This document shows positions 39,722 to 49,285 of a stretch of 64,000 nt of DNA, piece after piece. Where the stretch lies: assembly GCA_963703145.1 (NCBI GenBank), contig OY969793.1, forward strand, positions 3,968,001 through 4,032,000, written 5' to 3'. Made by a program: the position numbers and the translations under genes. The DNA comes from Bog-756 sp963703145 (GTDB lineage Bacteria > Actinomycetota > Acidimicrobiia > Acidimicrobiales > RAAP-2). A model generated the notes under the pieces. That model saw only the letters and a program-made list of their open reading frames with translations, was not told the DNA's origin and ran no database searches. Position 1 is the stretch's first letter. Each line of letters opens with the position of its first letter.

Positions 39722-42482
39722 GCAGGCACCACCCAGCACCGGCTCCACGACCAGGGCCAACCTGGCCGGGGACGTCAACGTCGACGACGAGTCCACGGTC
39801 CCGCCGGTCGAGACGGTGACCTTCACCCTGGATGGCCGCGAGGTCACCGCCCCCAAGGGCGAGATGCTGATCGCCGCGGCCGAGCGCGCCGGCACCTTCA
39901 TCCCCCGGTTCTGCTACCACCCCCGTATGAAGTCGGTCGGGGTGTGCCGCATGTGCCTCGTCGAGGTCAGCGGGCCCCGCGGCGCCTCGCTGCAGCCCAG
40001 CTGCTTCATCGAGGTCCAGGCCGGCTCGGAGGTGGTGACCGACTCCGACAAGGTCAAAAAGGCCCAAGACGGCGTCCTCGAGTTCCTGCTCATCAACCAT
40101 CCGCTCGACTGCCCGGTGTGCGACAAGGGCGGCGAGTGCCCGTTGCAGGACCAGACGTTGGCCTATGGCCCGGGCGAGTCCCGCTTCGTCGAGGAGAAGC
40201 GGCACTTCGAGAAGCCCATCCCCATCTCCGAGCTGGTCCTGTTGGACCGTGAACGGTGCATTCAGTGCAGCCGGTGCACACGCTTCGCCGACGAGGTGGC
40301 CGGCGAGGCCCAGATCGACTTCATCGGCCGGGGCGAGCTGCTCGAGGTGAACACCTTCCCCGAGCTCCCGTTCGCGTCGTACTTCTCGGGCAACACCGTG
40401 CAGATCTGCCCGGTGGGGGCCCTGACCGCCGCGCCGTACCGGTTCGCCGCACGCCCCTGGGACCTCGACCAGGTCGAGTCGACCTGCACCACCTGCTCGG
40501 TGGGTTGCCGGGTGGCTGTGCAGTCGTCCTCTAACCGGGTCACGCGGCTCCTCGGCATCGATGCCGACCCGGTCAACCACGGATGGCTGTGCGACAAGGG
40601 CCGGTTCGCGTTCGAGTCGGTCAACAACGACGACCGGGTGACCGAGCCGTTGGTCCGCAAGGACGGCACGCTGGTTCCCGCCTCGTGGCACGAGGCGCTG
40701 GCGGCGGTGGCCGAGGGACTGCAGAAGGCCTCCGGCCAGGACGGCCCCGAGGCCGTCGCGGTGATCGGCGGCGCCCGCCTGACCAACGAGGGCGCCTACG
40801 CCTGGGCCAAGCTGGCGAAGGGGATCGTGGGTACCGACTCGGTCGACGCCCAGCTGGGCGACGGCCTCCCCGCCGAGGTGGCCGTCGGCCTGCCCCGGGC
40901 CACCATCAATCAGGCCGTGGCGGCCGACACGGTGATCCTGCTGAGCGGCGACATCCGTGAGGAACTCCCCATCTTGTTCCTGCGGCTCCGCTCTGGCGTG
41001 GTGGACGGGAATCTCCAACTGGTCGAGCTGTCCCCCCAGGCCACCTCGCTCACGCCATACGCGGCTGCCTCCCTGCGCTACGGGCCCGGTGGGGCCACCG
41101 CCCTGGCCCGGGCCGTGGTCGACGCCTCAGCCCCGGCACCCGACGAGATGGACCCGGACGCGTTGGCACTGGCCCGTCGGCTGGCCGGCGCGGGCACCGT
41201 CGTTGTGGTGGCCGGCCGACCGTCCCTGGCCGAGGACGGCGCGCTGGTGGCCGAGGCGGCCCTGGCACTGGCTGAGGCGCTGCCCGGCGCCCGATTCCTG
41301 CCCGCCCTCCGACGGGGCAATGTGCACGGCGCCCTCGACATGGGCCTAGCCCCTGGCCTCCTGCCCGGCCGGGTCACGTTGGAGGCCGGCCGCGACTGGT
41401 TCGCCCACGCCTGGGGATCGGTTCCCGGGACCCGGGGACGCCACACCGAGGAGATCCTGCTGGCCGCGGCCGGCGACCAGGCCGACGGGCCGCGGGTGCG
41501 CTCCCTCGTCGTGCTGGGCAGCGATCCGCTGAGCGACTTCCCCGACCGCCGGCTGGCCGAACGGGGTCTGGCCGGTGCGGAGTTCGTGGTGGCGGTGGCG
41601 TCCGCGCCCGGCCCGGTCACCGAGCTGGCCGATGTGGTGCTCCCCGCCGCCGAGGCTCACGAGCGACCCGGCACCACCACCAATCTCGAGGGTCGCATCA
41701 GCCGACTCGGCCAGAAGCTGGTCCCCCCGGGGCAGGCGTGGCCCGACTGGATGATCGCCAGCGAACTGGCCGTGCACTTGGGTGGTGACCTCGGGCTCGA
41801 CTCGGTCGGGGAGGTGTGGGACGAGGTGGAGCGGTTGGCCCCGGCCTACCGTGGCATCACCCGGTCCGTGCTCGACGCCCCTGGCACCGGTGACGGCGTG
41901 GTGGCGCCCATGCGGTCCAGTGCAGTCTCGCTCTCGCGGCGCTCGGCGTCGGCCCCGCTCGACCCCATCGCGGTCCCCGGCGTCGAATCGGTCGAACGCC
42001 AGGGCGCACCGCCCCGGGCCGGCCTGGCCGAGTCGCCCAGCGCCGGAGTCGGGACAGCCCCGATCGACCACCACGCCGGGGACTCCACCGCCCCGACCCG
42101 TCCCGAGCCACTGGCCGGCCCCTTCGAGCTCACCGTCCCGCACGTGTCGCCCAACGACAGCTACTCACTGCGGTTGGTGGCCGCCCGGGTGCTTTACGAC
42201 CAGGGTGCAGCCGTCGGGGCGGCACCGGCGCTGGCCGCCCTGGTGGCCCCGTCACCGCTCCGGGTCAACCCTCAGGACCTCGACGAGCTGGGCGTGGTGG
42301 CAGGGTCGCCGGTCCGGGTGCGCACGGCCACGGCCACCACCGTGGTCACCGCCATCCCTGACGCGTCGCTACCTCGCAAAGTGGTGGCTGCCGACTTCAA
42401 TGTGCCCCTCGACGACGGCAGCGTGGCCGATCTCATCGACGTCGGGTCACCCGTGGTCGAGCTGCGGTTGGAGACACCGTGA
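39714..42482 (+). CDS. nuoG: NADH-quinone oxidoreductase subunit G
   Basis: The 922-residue subunit that carries several Fe-S clusters. N-terminal ferredoxin-like ligands lie in FCYHPRMKSVGVCRMCLVEV and a later Cys; the His-Cys3 site is HPLDCPVCDKGGECPLQDQ; CIQCSRCTRFADE with a later CPVGAL gives the next cluster; and CTTCSVGCRVAVQ with LCDKGRF matches the extra N7 site retained by some bacteria. The remainder is a molybdopterin-oxidoreductase-like domain without cofactor ligands. A Ser/Pro-rich insertion lies at about residues 735-800. It overlaps nuoF by 8 nt and nuoH by 4. Confidence 0.95.
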   Translation: MSEQAPPSTGSTTRANLAGDVNVDDESTVPPVETVTFTLDGREVTAPKGEMLIAAAERAGTFIPRFCYHPRMKSVGVCRMCLVEVSGPRGASLQPSCFIEVQAGSEVVTDSDKVKKAQDGVLEFLLINHPLDCPVCDKGGECPLQDQTLAYGPGESRFVEEKRHFEKPIPISELVLLDRERCIQCSRCTRFADEVAGEAQIDFIGRGELLEVNTFPELPFASYFSGNTVQICPVGALTAAPYRFAARPWDLDQVESTCTTCSVGCRVAVQSSSNRVTRLLGIDADPVNHGWLCDKGRFAFESVNNDDRVTEPLVRKDGTLVPASWHEALAAVAEGLQKASGQDGPEAVAVIGGARLTNEGAYAWAKLAKGIVGTDSVDAQLGDGLPAEVAVGLPRATINQAVAADTVILLSGDIREELPILFLRLRSGVVDGNLQLVELSPQATSLTPYAAASLRYGPGGATALARAVVDASAPAPDEMDPDALALARRLAGAGTVVVVAGRPSLAEDGALVAEAALALAEALPGARFLPALRRGNVHGALDMGLAPGLLPGRVTLEAGRDWFAHAWGSVPGTRGRHTEEILLAAAGDQADGPRVRSLVVLGSDPLSDFPDRRLAERGLAGAEFVVAVASAPGPVTELADVVLPAAEAHERPGTTTNLEGRISRLGQKLVPPGQAWPDWMIASELAVHLGGDLGLDSVGEVWDEVERLAPAYRGITRSVLDAPGTGDGVVAPMRSSAVSLSRRSASAPLDPIAVPGVESVERQGAPPRAGLAESPSAGVGTAPIDHHAGDSTAPTRPEPLAGPFELTVPHVSPNDSYSLRLVAARVLYDQGAAVGAAPALAALVAPSPLRVNPQDLDELGVVAGSPVRVRTATATTVVTAIPDASLPRKVVAADFNVPLDDGSVADLIDVGSPVVELRLETP

Positions 42483-43756
42483 GCACCTTGTCCGCCCTGC
42501 TGCACCCGCTGCTGGCCGCCGATCCGCTGTACGACAACGGTGTCGGGTGGGTGGTGTTCCTGATCGTGTTGATCAAGGTGCTGGTGGTCTTCGGCGCCCT
42601 GATGGTGGCGGTCATGCTGATGATCTGGTTCGAGCGCAAGGTCATCTCGGACATGCAGAGCCGGATCGGCCCCAACCGGGCCGGACCGTTCGGCATCGCC
42701 CAGACCCTGGCCGACGGCATCAAGCTGTTCTTCAAGGAGGACCTGCTGCCCGACCAGGCCGACCGGTTCGTGTTCAAGCTGGCCCCGTACCTCACCATCA
42801 TCCCGGCCTTCTTGAGCTTCGCTATCGTGCCCATCGGTGGCGAGGTGACCATCGCTGGCCACACCTTCGAGCTGCAGCTGGCCGATCCGCCCATGGGCAT
42901 CCTCTTCTTGTTGGCCATGTCCTCCATCGGCGTCTACGGCATCATGCTGGCCGGCTGGTCGTCGGGGTCCAAGTACCCGCTACTGGGGTCGGTCCGGGCG
43001 TCGGCCCAGATGATCTCCTACGAGGCCGCCCTCGGCATGACGGTGGTCACCGTGGTGCTGATCACCGGTGCCCTCAGTACCCGGACCATCGTCGAGGCCC
43101 AGGCTGCCCACCTATGGCAGTGGAACGTCATCCGGCTGGGTGTCGTCCCGTTCATCATCTTCTTCATCGCCATCGTGGCCGAGACCAACCGACCCCCCTT
43201 CGACCTGGTCGAGGCGGACTCCGAGTTGGTCGGCGGCTTCGTCACCGAGTACTCGTCGATCCGGTTCGCCCTGTTCTTCCTGGCCGAATTCATGAACACC
43301 ATCACCATGTCGGCCATCACCGTGACGCTGTTCTTCGGTGGCCCCGATGGGCCCATTCCCCACATCCCCCACCTCTACTGGCTGTGGCCCATCTTGTGGT
43401 TCCTGGGCAAGACCATCATCTTCTTGTTCGTGTTCGTCTGGCTCCGGGCCGCCCTGCCCCGCCTCCGTTACGACCAGCTGATGGACCTGGGGTGGAAGCG
43501 GCTCATCCCCCTGTCCCTCGGCTGGCTGCTGATCGTGGCCGGCTTCGTCATCGACGGGTGGTGGGGCGTGGCCATGGCCGGAACCGTGGTCGTGGCCGGC
43601 ATCGTCATCACCCGGGCCTTCGCCATCGGCGCCGAGCGGGAGGAGACCCGGGCCATCGTCCCTGCGGTCGGCGTCCGCCTGTGGAGCCGACCACCCGAGC
43701 CCGAGTCGTCGGCAGACCCATCGGTCCTGCCGTCAACCGAAGGAGCTGACAGCTGA
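42479..43756 (+). CDS. nuoH: NADH-quinone oxidoreductase subunit H
   Basis: Membrane subunit that forms part of the quinone channel. The 425-residue polytopic protein has about eight helices and the signature ERKVISDMQSRIGPNRAGPF and GIAQTLADGIKLFFKED, and the conserved ETNRPPFDLVEADSELVGGF. The cytoplasmic C-terminal tail is longer than usual by about 60 residues. GTG 42479 overlaps nuoG (GTGA), and its stop shares one base with nuoI ATG. Confidence 0.96.
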   Translation: MSTLSALLHPLLAADPLYDNGVGWVVFLIVLIKVLVVFGALMVAVMLMIWFERKVISDMQSRIGPNRAGPFGIAQTLADGIKLFFKEDLLPDQADRFVFKLAPYLTIIPAFLSFAIVPIGGEVTIAGHTFELQLADPPMGILFLLAMSSIGVYGIMLAGWSSGSKYPLLGSVRASAQMISYEAALGMTVVTVVLITGALSTRTIVEAQAAHLWQWNVIRLGVVPFIIFFIAIVAETNRPPFDLVEADSELVGGFVTEYSSIRFALFFLAEFMNTITMSAITVTLFFGGPDGPIPHIPHLYWLWPILWFLGKTIIFLFVFVWLRAALPRLRYDQLMDLGWKRLIPLSLGWLLIVAGFVIDGWWGVAMAGTVVVAGIVITRAFAIGAEREETRAIVPAVGVRLWSRPPEPESSADPSVLPSTEGADS

Positions 43757-44676
43757 TGTCTGTCCCCGAACCGCCCCACCAGCGGCAGAACTTCCTGGGC
43801 GGGTTCAAGCTGACCCTCGAGCACCTGGGTCGGCCGCCGGTCACCCGGCAGTACCCCGAGGAGAAGCGTCCAAAGCAGCCGCGCCAGCACGGTCGCCACG
43901 TCCTCAACCGCTACGAAGACGGCATGGAGAAGTGCATCGGGTGCGAGCTGTGCGCCGGCGTGTGCCCGGCGGATTGCATCTACGTGCGCGGCCTCGACAA
44001 CCCGCCGGACCATCCGGTCTCGCCCGGCGAGCGCTACGGCTACGTCTACGAGATCAACTTCCTCCGCTGTATCCACTGCGACCTGTGCGTGGAGGCATGC
44101 CCCACCGAGGCCATCACCGAGTCCAAGCTCATGGAGTTCTCCTTCACCAACCGCAACGACGCGATCTACGGCAAAGAGGAGCTGCTGGTCGACGACGACG
44201 GCAAGCCCAAGCACCTGCCTTGGGAGGACTGGCGGGAGGACGACGATCTGCACACCTCGGGCTGGATGCGCGCCACCTCGCCAGGCGGAGCAGCCGAGTT
44301 CGAGGGCCAGGTCCAGTGGTCGGGCGAACTCGGATTCGGCGTCCGGGCCCCCGAGGGCGGCCAGTCCGTCCACCGCGACGACGCCACCACCGGGAGCAAG
44401 CAGCTGCGCGACACCCTCGAGCGCCATCTGCTCACCGTGGACCTGCCCGCCGCCAAGCGGGGCCCACGGGGGGCAATCGGCCGCATGCTGGAGAAGGCCG
44501 AACGGTTCGCCCCCGGGGCGGGCAAGAAGCACCGGGACAAGGCCGACGCGGGCTACGCCGCCGCCGTGGTGGCCGGCAACACCGACCGGGACGAGGTCGG
44601 CACCGCCTCCCCGGTCCCGCCGGGCGGCCCCGAGGGACCGGCCGGCACACCGGACAGCGGAACGAGCAGCGATTGA
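43756..44676 (+). CDS. nuoI: NADH-quinone oxidoreductase subunit I
   Basis: Holds two 4Fe-4S clusters (N6a and N6b). Ligand sets are CIGCELCAGVCPADCI and CIHCDLCVEACPTEAI. The conserved part ends near residue 170; the full protein has 306 residues, so about 120 residues of charged, low-complexity tail follow with no extra cysteine. This tail is unusual against the 160-200 residues of typical bacterial NuoI. It overlaps both neighbours by one base. Confidence 0.95.
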   Translation: MSVPEPPHQRQNFLGGFKLTLEHLGRPPVTRQYPEEKRPKQPRQHGRHVLNRYEDGMEKCIGCELCAGVCPADCIYVRGLDNPPDHPVSPGERYGYVYEINFLRCIHCDLCVEACPTEAITESKLMEFSFTNRNDAIYGKEELLVDDDGKPKHLPWEDWREDDDLHTSGWMRATSPGGAAEFEGQVQWSGELGFGVRAPEGGQSVHRDDATTGSKQLRDTLERHLLTVDLPAAKRGPRGAIGRMLEKAERFAPGAGKKHRDKADAGYAAAVVAGNTDRDEVGTASPVPPGGPEGPAGTPDSGTSSD

Positions 44677-45380
44677 TGGTTGCCATGGTCGGGGCGGTGA
44701 TCACTGCGGCATCCACGTCCTCCCACGCCTCGTGGGTCGACGTCGGCACCTTCGCGGTGGCTGCCGCCATCGTGCTGGCCGGTGCCATCGGGGTGGTGGT
44801 GGCCCGCAACCCGGTGCACTCGGCCCTGATGCTGGTGATGACCCTGTTCGGCATCGCCGTCCTGTTCGTGCTGCAACGGGCCAGCTTCCTCGCCGCGGTC
44901 CAGGTGATCGTCTACGCCGGCGCCATCGTCGTGCTGTTCCTCTTCGTCATCATGTTCCTCGGGGTCGACCGCGAGGAGGACGTTGCGGCCGAGCCGCTCC
45001 GCGGGCAGCGACCGCTGGCCATCGGGCTGGTGGCACTCGGGACCACCGGCCTGCTGCTGCTCGGTCAGGTGTCGAAGTGGACCACCGGTGCCCCGCACGT
45101 GGCCGGCACCGACGCCGGTGCGCCCAATGTCAACCTGCTGGGCAAGTCGGTGTACACCACGTACCTGTTCCCGTTCGAGGCCACCGCGGCACTGTTGATC
45201 ATCGCCGTGGTCGGGGCGGTGGTGCTGGCCCGACGTCCGCCGGCCGCCGTCAACCCGGTGGAGGACGAGCCGGTGCTGGAGACCACCGCCACCACCGCCG
45301 GTGCCACCTCGACGACCCCGTCGGGCGCCGAGGCCGGGGCTGACGCGCTAACCGGCGACCAGGAGGAGGCCCAGCCGTGA
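44676..45380 (+). CDS. nuoJ: NADH-quinone oxidoreductase subunit J
   Basis: Membrane subunit of the proton-pumping arm. The 234-residue protein has five predicted helices and the conserved RNPVHSALMLVMTLFGIAVL and AAVQVIVYAGAIVVLFLFVI, including the pi-bulge helix region. A C-terminal Thr/Ala/Glu-rich tail of about 45 residues is added. ATG 44676 shares one base with the nuoI stop; GTGA links it to nuoK. Confidence 0.94.
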   Translation: MVAMVGAVITAASTSSHASWVDVGTFAVAAAIVLAGAIGVVVARNPVHSALMLVMTLFGIAVLFVLQRASFLAAVQVIVYAGAIVVLFLFVIMFLGVDREEDVAAEPLRGQRPLAIGLVALGTTGLLLLGQVSKWTTGAPHVAGTDAGAPNVNLLGKSVYTTYLFPFEATAALLIIAVVGAVVLARRPPAAVNPVEDEPVLETTATTAGATSTTPSGAEAGADALTGDQEEAQP

Positions 45381-45682
45381 CCATCAATCCCGACTGGTAC
45401 CTGGCGCTTAGCGTCGTCTTGTTCGCCATCGGCGCCCTCGGCGTGCTGGTGCGGCGCAACGTCCTGGTGATGTTCATGTGCGTGGAGCTCATGCTCAACG
45501 CCGCCAACCTCAGCTTCGTGACGTTCGCCCGCATGCTCCACGACATCGGTGGCCAGGTCCTGGTGTTCTTCGTGCTGGTGGTGGCGGCAGCCGAGGTCGT
45601 GGTGGGCCTGGGCATCGTTGTCGCCATCTTCCGGCGACGGGCCAACGCCACCGCCGACGACCTCCACCTGATGAAGGGCTGA
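45377..45682 (+). CDS. nuoK: NADH-quinone oxidoreductase subunit K
   Basis: Small membrane subunit of the proton-translocating chain. The 101-residue protein has three helices and the family segments VLVMFMCVELMLNAANLSFV (with the functional Glu) and VLVVAAAEVVVGLGIVVAIF (second Glu). Length is standard. GTG 45377 overlaps nuoJ, and nuoL starts 7 nt after its stop. Confidence 0.95.
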   Translation: MTINPDWYLALSVVLFAIGALGVLVRRNVLVMFMCVELMLNAANLSFVTFARMLHDIGGQVLVFFVLVVAAAEVVVGLGIVVAIFRRRANATADDLHLMKG

Positions 45683-45689
45683 CGGCACC

Positions 45690-47618
45690 ATGCTCGCTGT
45701 GACCTGGCTGATTATTGCCCTGCCCCTGGCCGGGTTCACCATCCTGGCCATCGCCGGGCGCCGCCTGGGCGACCCGGCTGCCGGCATCATCGGGACGGTG
45801 TTCGTCGGGGCGTCATTCCTGGTGTCCGTAGGGGTGTACCTCGACCTGCTCACCGTCAACGCCCCGGTGCGTACCTACACCCAGAACCTGTGGACGTGGA
45901 TCCCGGTGGGCTCCCTCCAGGTCCACGCCCGACTGTTCGTGGACCCGTTGTCGATGACCATGGTGCTGTTCGTGACCGGCATCAGCGCCCTCATCCACCT
46001 CTACTCCGTCGGGTACATGAAGGGCGACCGCGACTACCCCAAGTTCTTCCTCTACATGAACCTCTTCGTGGCCTCGATGCTGATCCTGGTCCTCGGGTCC
46101 AACATGCTGGTCACCTTCGTGGGCTGGGAAGGGGTCGGGGCCTGCTCCTACTGGCTGGTGTCCTTCTGGTTCACCAAGGACTCGGCGGCCAGCGCCGGCA
46201 AGAAGGCCTTCATCTACAACCGCATCGGTGACGTGGGCTTCCTACTGGCCATCTTCCTCACCTTCGAGAAGGTGCACTCGCTGGAGTACACCACCATCTT
46301 CAACAATCTCGATCGGATCGGGTCGGCCAGCATCACCGCCATCTGCCTGCTCCTGCTGGTCGGGGTGATGGGCAAGTCGGCCCAGATCCCCTTGTTCCCC
46401 TGGCTGGCCGATGCCATGGAGGGCCCGACCCCGGTGTCGGCCCTCATCCACGCCGCCACCATGGTCACCGCCGGTGTGTACCTGTTGTGCCGGGTCCATC
46501 CGTTGCTGCACGCCTCGCCGTCGGCCGCCTTGACGGTGGCCATCGTGGGCGGGGCGACCGCCTTCGTGGCGGCCACCATCGCCTGTGCCCAGCAGGACAT
46601 CAAGAAGGTCCTGGCCTACTCGACGGTGTCCCAGCTGGGGTACATGTTCCTGGCCATCGGGTGCGGGGCGTACGAGGCGGCCATCTTCTTGATGATCGCC
46701 CACGCCTTCTTCAAGGGTCTGTTGTTCCTCGGGGCCGGGTCGGTCATCCACGGCCTCCACGATGAGCAGGACCTCAAGCGGATGGGCAACCTGCGCGCCT
46801 ACCTGCCGATCACCTTCATCACCTTCGGCATCGGCTGGCTGGCCATCGCCGCGGTGCCACCCCTGTCGGGCTTCTGGGCCAAGGGCGACGTGCTGGACAA
46901 CACCTGGAGTGCTCACCCCGCCCTGTGGGTGGTGGGCATCGTCACGGCCGCACTCACCGCCTATTACATGAGCCGGCTGACCGGCCTGGCCTTTTTCGGC
47001 TCCGACCGGTGGTCGTCCAAGGTCCCCCTCGATGCCACCACCGACATGCCCGACGCCCACCATGCCGAGGGGGCCATCACCGAGCCCCACGAGTCTCCGG
47101 TGATCATGACGGTGCCGTTGTGGATCCTCGCCTTCTTCGCTGCCGTGGCCGGCGTGTTGGCGCTGTCCAACAACCACGTGTCCCTCTCCAACTGGGTCAA
47201 CCCGGTCTTCGGCTCTACCCTGTATGAGGCCCATCTGAGCCTGGCCACTGAGTGGGCGCTAGCCATCATCGACTCGATCGTGGCCATCGTCGGGGTGACC
47301 ATCGGCCTGCGGCTGTGGATGCAGAAGGCCGAGCGGCCACCACTCGAGAGGGCGTTCCTGCGGCACTCGTGGTACATCAACGAGCTCTACGACACGGTGT
47401 TCGGCCGTCCCTCTGAGCGTCTGGCCGCCTTCAGCGCCACGGTCATCGACCCCTTGGTGATCGATGGCGGGGTCAACGGCGTTGCCACGCTGGTCCGCAA
47501 GTCGGGCTCGTTAATCCGCCGCACCCAGACCGGCTATGTGCGCAACTACGTACTGGGCATCGTGCTGGGCACCGTCTTGATCCTGGCCTTCATGCTGACC
47601 CGGTTGTGGTGGAACTGA
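45690..47618 (+). CDS. nuoL: NADH-quinone oxidoreductase subunit L
   Basis: Distal antiporter-like proton pump with the long lateral helix. The 642-residue protein has about 15 helices; typical segments are VDPLSMTMVLFVTGISALIH, GWEGVGACSYWLVSFWFTKD, KSAQIPLFPWLADAMEGPTP and VSALIHAATMVTAGVYLLCR, with the channel lysines and His in place. The C-terminal lateral helix portion ends LGIVLGTVLILAFMLTRL. Its stop shares one base with nuoM ATG 47618. Confidence 0.95.
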   Translation: MLAVTWLIIALPLAGFTILAIAGRRLGDPAAGIIGTVFVGASFLVSVGVYLDLLTVNAPVRTYTQNLWTWIPVGSLQVHARLFVDPLSMTMVLFVTGISALIHLYSVGYMKGDRDYPKFFLYMNLFVASMLILVLGSNMLVTFVGWEGVGACSYWLVSFWFTKDSAASAGKKAFIYNRIGDVGFLLAIFLTFEKVHSLEYTTIFNNLDRIGSASITAICLLLLVGVMGKSAQIPLFPWLADAMEGPTPVSALIHAATMVTAGVYLLCRVHPLLHASPSAALTVAIVGGATAFVAATIACAQQDIKKVLAYSTVSQLGYMFLAIGCGAYEAAIFLMIAHAFFKGLLFLGAGSVIHGLHDEQDLKRMGNLRAYLPITFITFGIGWLAIAAVPPLSGFWAKGDVLDNTWSAHPALWVVGIVTAALTAYYMSRLTGLAFFGSDRWSSKVPLDATTDMPDAHHAEGAITEPHESPVIMTVPLWILAFFAAVAGVLALSNNHVSLSNWVNPVFGSTLYEAHLSLATEWALAIIDSIVAIVGVTIGLRLWMQKAERPPLERAFLRHSWYINELYDTVFGRPSERLAAFSATVIDPLVIDGGVNGVATLVRKSGSLIRRTQTGYVRNYVLGIVLGTVLILAFMLTRLWWN

Positions 47619-49285
47619 TGGCCACGTCCCACTTCCCCTTCCTCACCGCCCTGGTCCTGGCACCGGCCATCGGAGCCGTCGTGGTGGCGCTCGTGCCTAC
47701 CAAGTCGGTGGCCCGCCACTTCCATGAGGCAGTCGGTGCGCTGGTGGCGGTGTTCACCCTGGTGCTGGCGGTCGTCATCGCCGGTCAGTTCAAGACGGGC
47801 TTCGGCGGCTACCAGCTGGTCACCGATCACCAATGGGCGGGTGACCTCGGCATCCACTGGTCACTGGGCATCGACGGCATCTCACTGTTCCTCGTGCTGA
47901 TGACGGGCCTGTTGTTCCCCTTGGCCATGATCGGTGCCCACTCCCACCGGGACCCCCGCGCCTTCGTGGCCTGGATCCTGATCATGGAGTCGGCCTGCAT
48001 GGGCAGTTTTCTCTCCCTCGACCTGGTCTTCTTCTTCTTGTTCTTCGAGCTCACCTTGGTGCCCGCCTACTTCCTGATCTCTGGATGGGGCTTCGAGCGT
48101 CGCGGCTATGCCGCTATCAAGTTCTTCATCTACACCTTCGCCGGCTCGGCGTTCCTGCTGGTGGGAATCCTGTCGGTGGCGTTCCTCCACCGGTCCCAGA
48201 CCGGCGTGCTGACCTTCGAGCTCCCCGCCCTCATGCACACCCATGTCTCGGGCACCGAAGGGGTGCTGCTGTTCCTGGCCTTCACCGCGGCCTTCGTCGT
48301 CAAGGCCCCCATCTTCCCCTTCCACACCTGGTCGCCGGACGCCTACGCCCAGGCACCGACCGCCGGCGCGATCCTGTTGGCCGCGGTCATGGCCAAGCTC
48401 GGCACCTACGGCATCATCCGGTTCGATCTCAATTTGTTCCCGCAGGCCACGAAGACACTGGCCCCGCTGCTGTTGACGCTGGCGGTGATCGGGATCATCT
48501 ACGGCGCCCTGGTGGCGTGTGCCCAGCGCGACCTGAAACGGCTGCTGGCCTACTCGTCGCTGGCCGGGGTGAGCTTCGTCGTGCTCGGCACGTTCGCCCT
48601 CAACAGCCAGGGCCTCACCGGTGGCGTGCTCCAGATGGTCAACCACGGACTGATCATCGCCACCTTGTTCATCCTGGTCGGATGGATCTACGAGCGCCGG
48701 AAGACCTGGCAGACCTCGGGCCTCAAGGGCCTGCAGTCGCCGGCACCGCTGTTGGCGGGGTGCTTCACCGTGGCCATGATGGCCTCCATCGGGGTCCCCG
48801 GGCTCAACGGGTTCGTCAGCGAGTTCCTGGTGCTGATCGGGACCTTCACCGCCCACCGGTGGTGGGCGGTGGCCGGCATCATCGGCATCATCGTGGCCGC
48901 CATCTACCTGCTGTGGGCCTTCCAGCAGGTCTTCCACGGTGAGCCGACGGCCGAGGACACGGCCAAGACCCGGGACCTTGGGGTGAGCGAGAAGTTGGTC
49001 ATCGCACCCTTGATCGTGGCCATCGTGTTCCTCGGCGTGTTCCCCAAGCCGGTGCTCGACCGCATCACACCCTCGGTCAACCAGCTGGTGATCCACGTCG
49101 ACAAGGCCACGCACACCCGGGTGCCCTCGAGCCTCTACCCGTCCTCGGCCCGGCCCCTGACCCACGCCCGCCCGAGCGGTCTCGCAGCCGGTGTCCCAGC
49201 AGCCCTGCCGACGGCGGCGGCTCCGACGACGATCAGCCCGGCCCCCTCCAGCCCGGGCCCCTCCACTCCGGGAGGCACCCCATGA
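47618..49285 (+). CDS. nuoM: NADH-quinone oxidoreductase subunit M
   Basis: Antiporter-like proton-pumping subunit. The 555-residue protein has about 14 helices; visible are WSLGIDGISLFLVLMTGLLF, ELTLVPAYFLISGWGFERRG, KAPIFPFHTWSPDAYAQAPT and AYSSLAGVSFVVLGTFALNS. ATG 47618 shares one base with the nuoL stop; a GTG at 47606 in frame is an alternative. The last 60 residues are a Ser/Pro/Ala-rich tail not found in E. coli. ATGA overlap leads to nuoN. Confidence 0.94.
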   Translation: MATSHFPFLTALVLAPAIGAVVVALVPTKSVARHFHEAVGALVAVFTLVLAVVIAGQFKTGFGGYQLVTDHQWAGDLGIHWSLGIDGISLFLVLMTGLLFPLAMIGAHSHRDPRAFVAWILIMESACMGSFLSLDLVFFFLFFELTLVPAYFLISGWGFERRGYAAIKFFIYTFAGSAFLLVGILSVAFLHRSQTGVLTFELPALMHTHVSGTEGVLLFLAFTAAFVVKAPIFPFHTWSPDAYAQAPTAGAILLAAVMAKLGTYGIIRFDLNLFPQATKTLAPLLLTLAVIGIIYGALVACAQRDLKRLLAYSSLAGVSFVVLGTFALNSQGLTGGVLQMVNHGLIIATLFILVGWIYERRKTWQTSGLKGLQSPAPLLAGCFTVAMMASIGVPGLNGFVSEFLVLIGTFTAHRWWAVAGIIGIIVAAIYLLWAFQQVFHGEPTAEDTAKTRDLGVSEKLVIAPLIVAIVFLGVFPKPVLDRITPSVNQLVIHVDKATHTRVPSSLYPSSARPLTHARPSGLAAGVPAALPTAAAPTTISPAPSSPGPSTPGGTP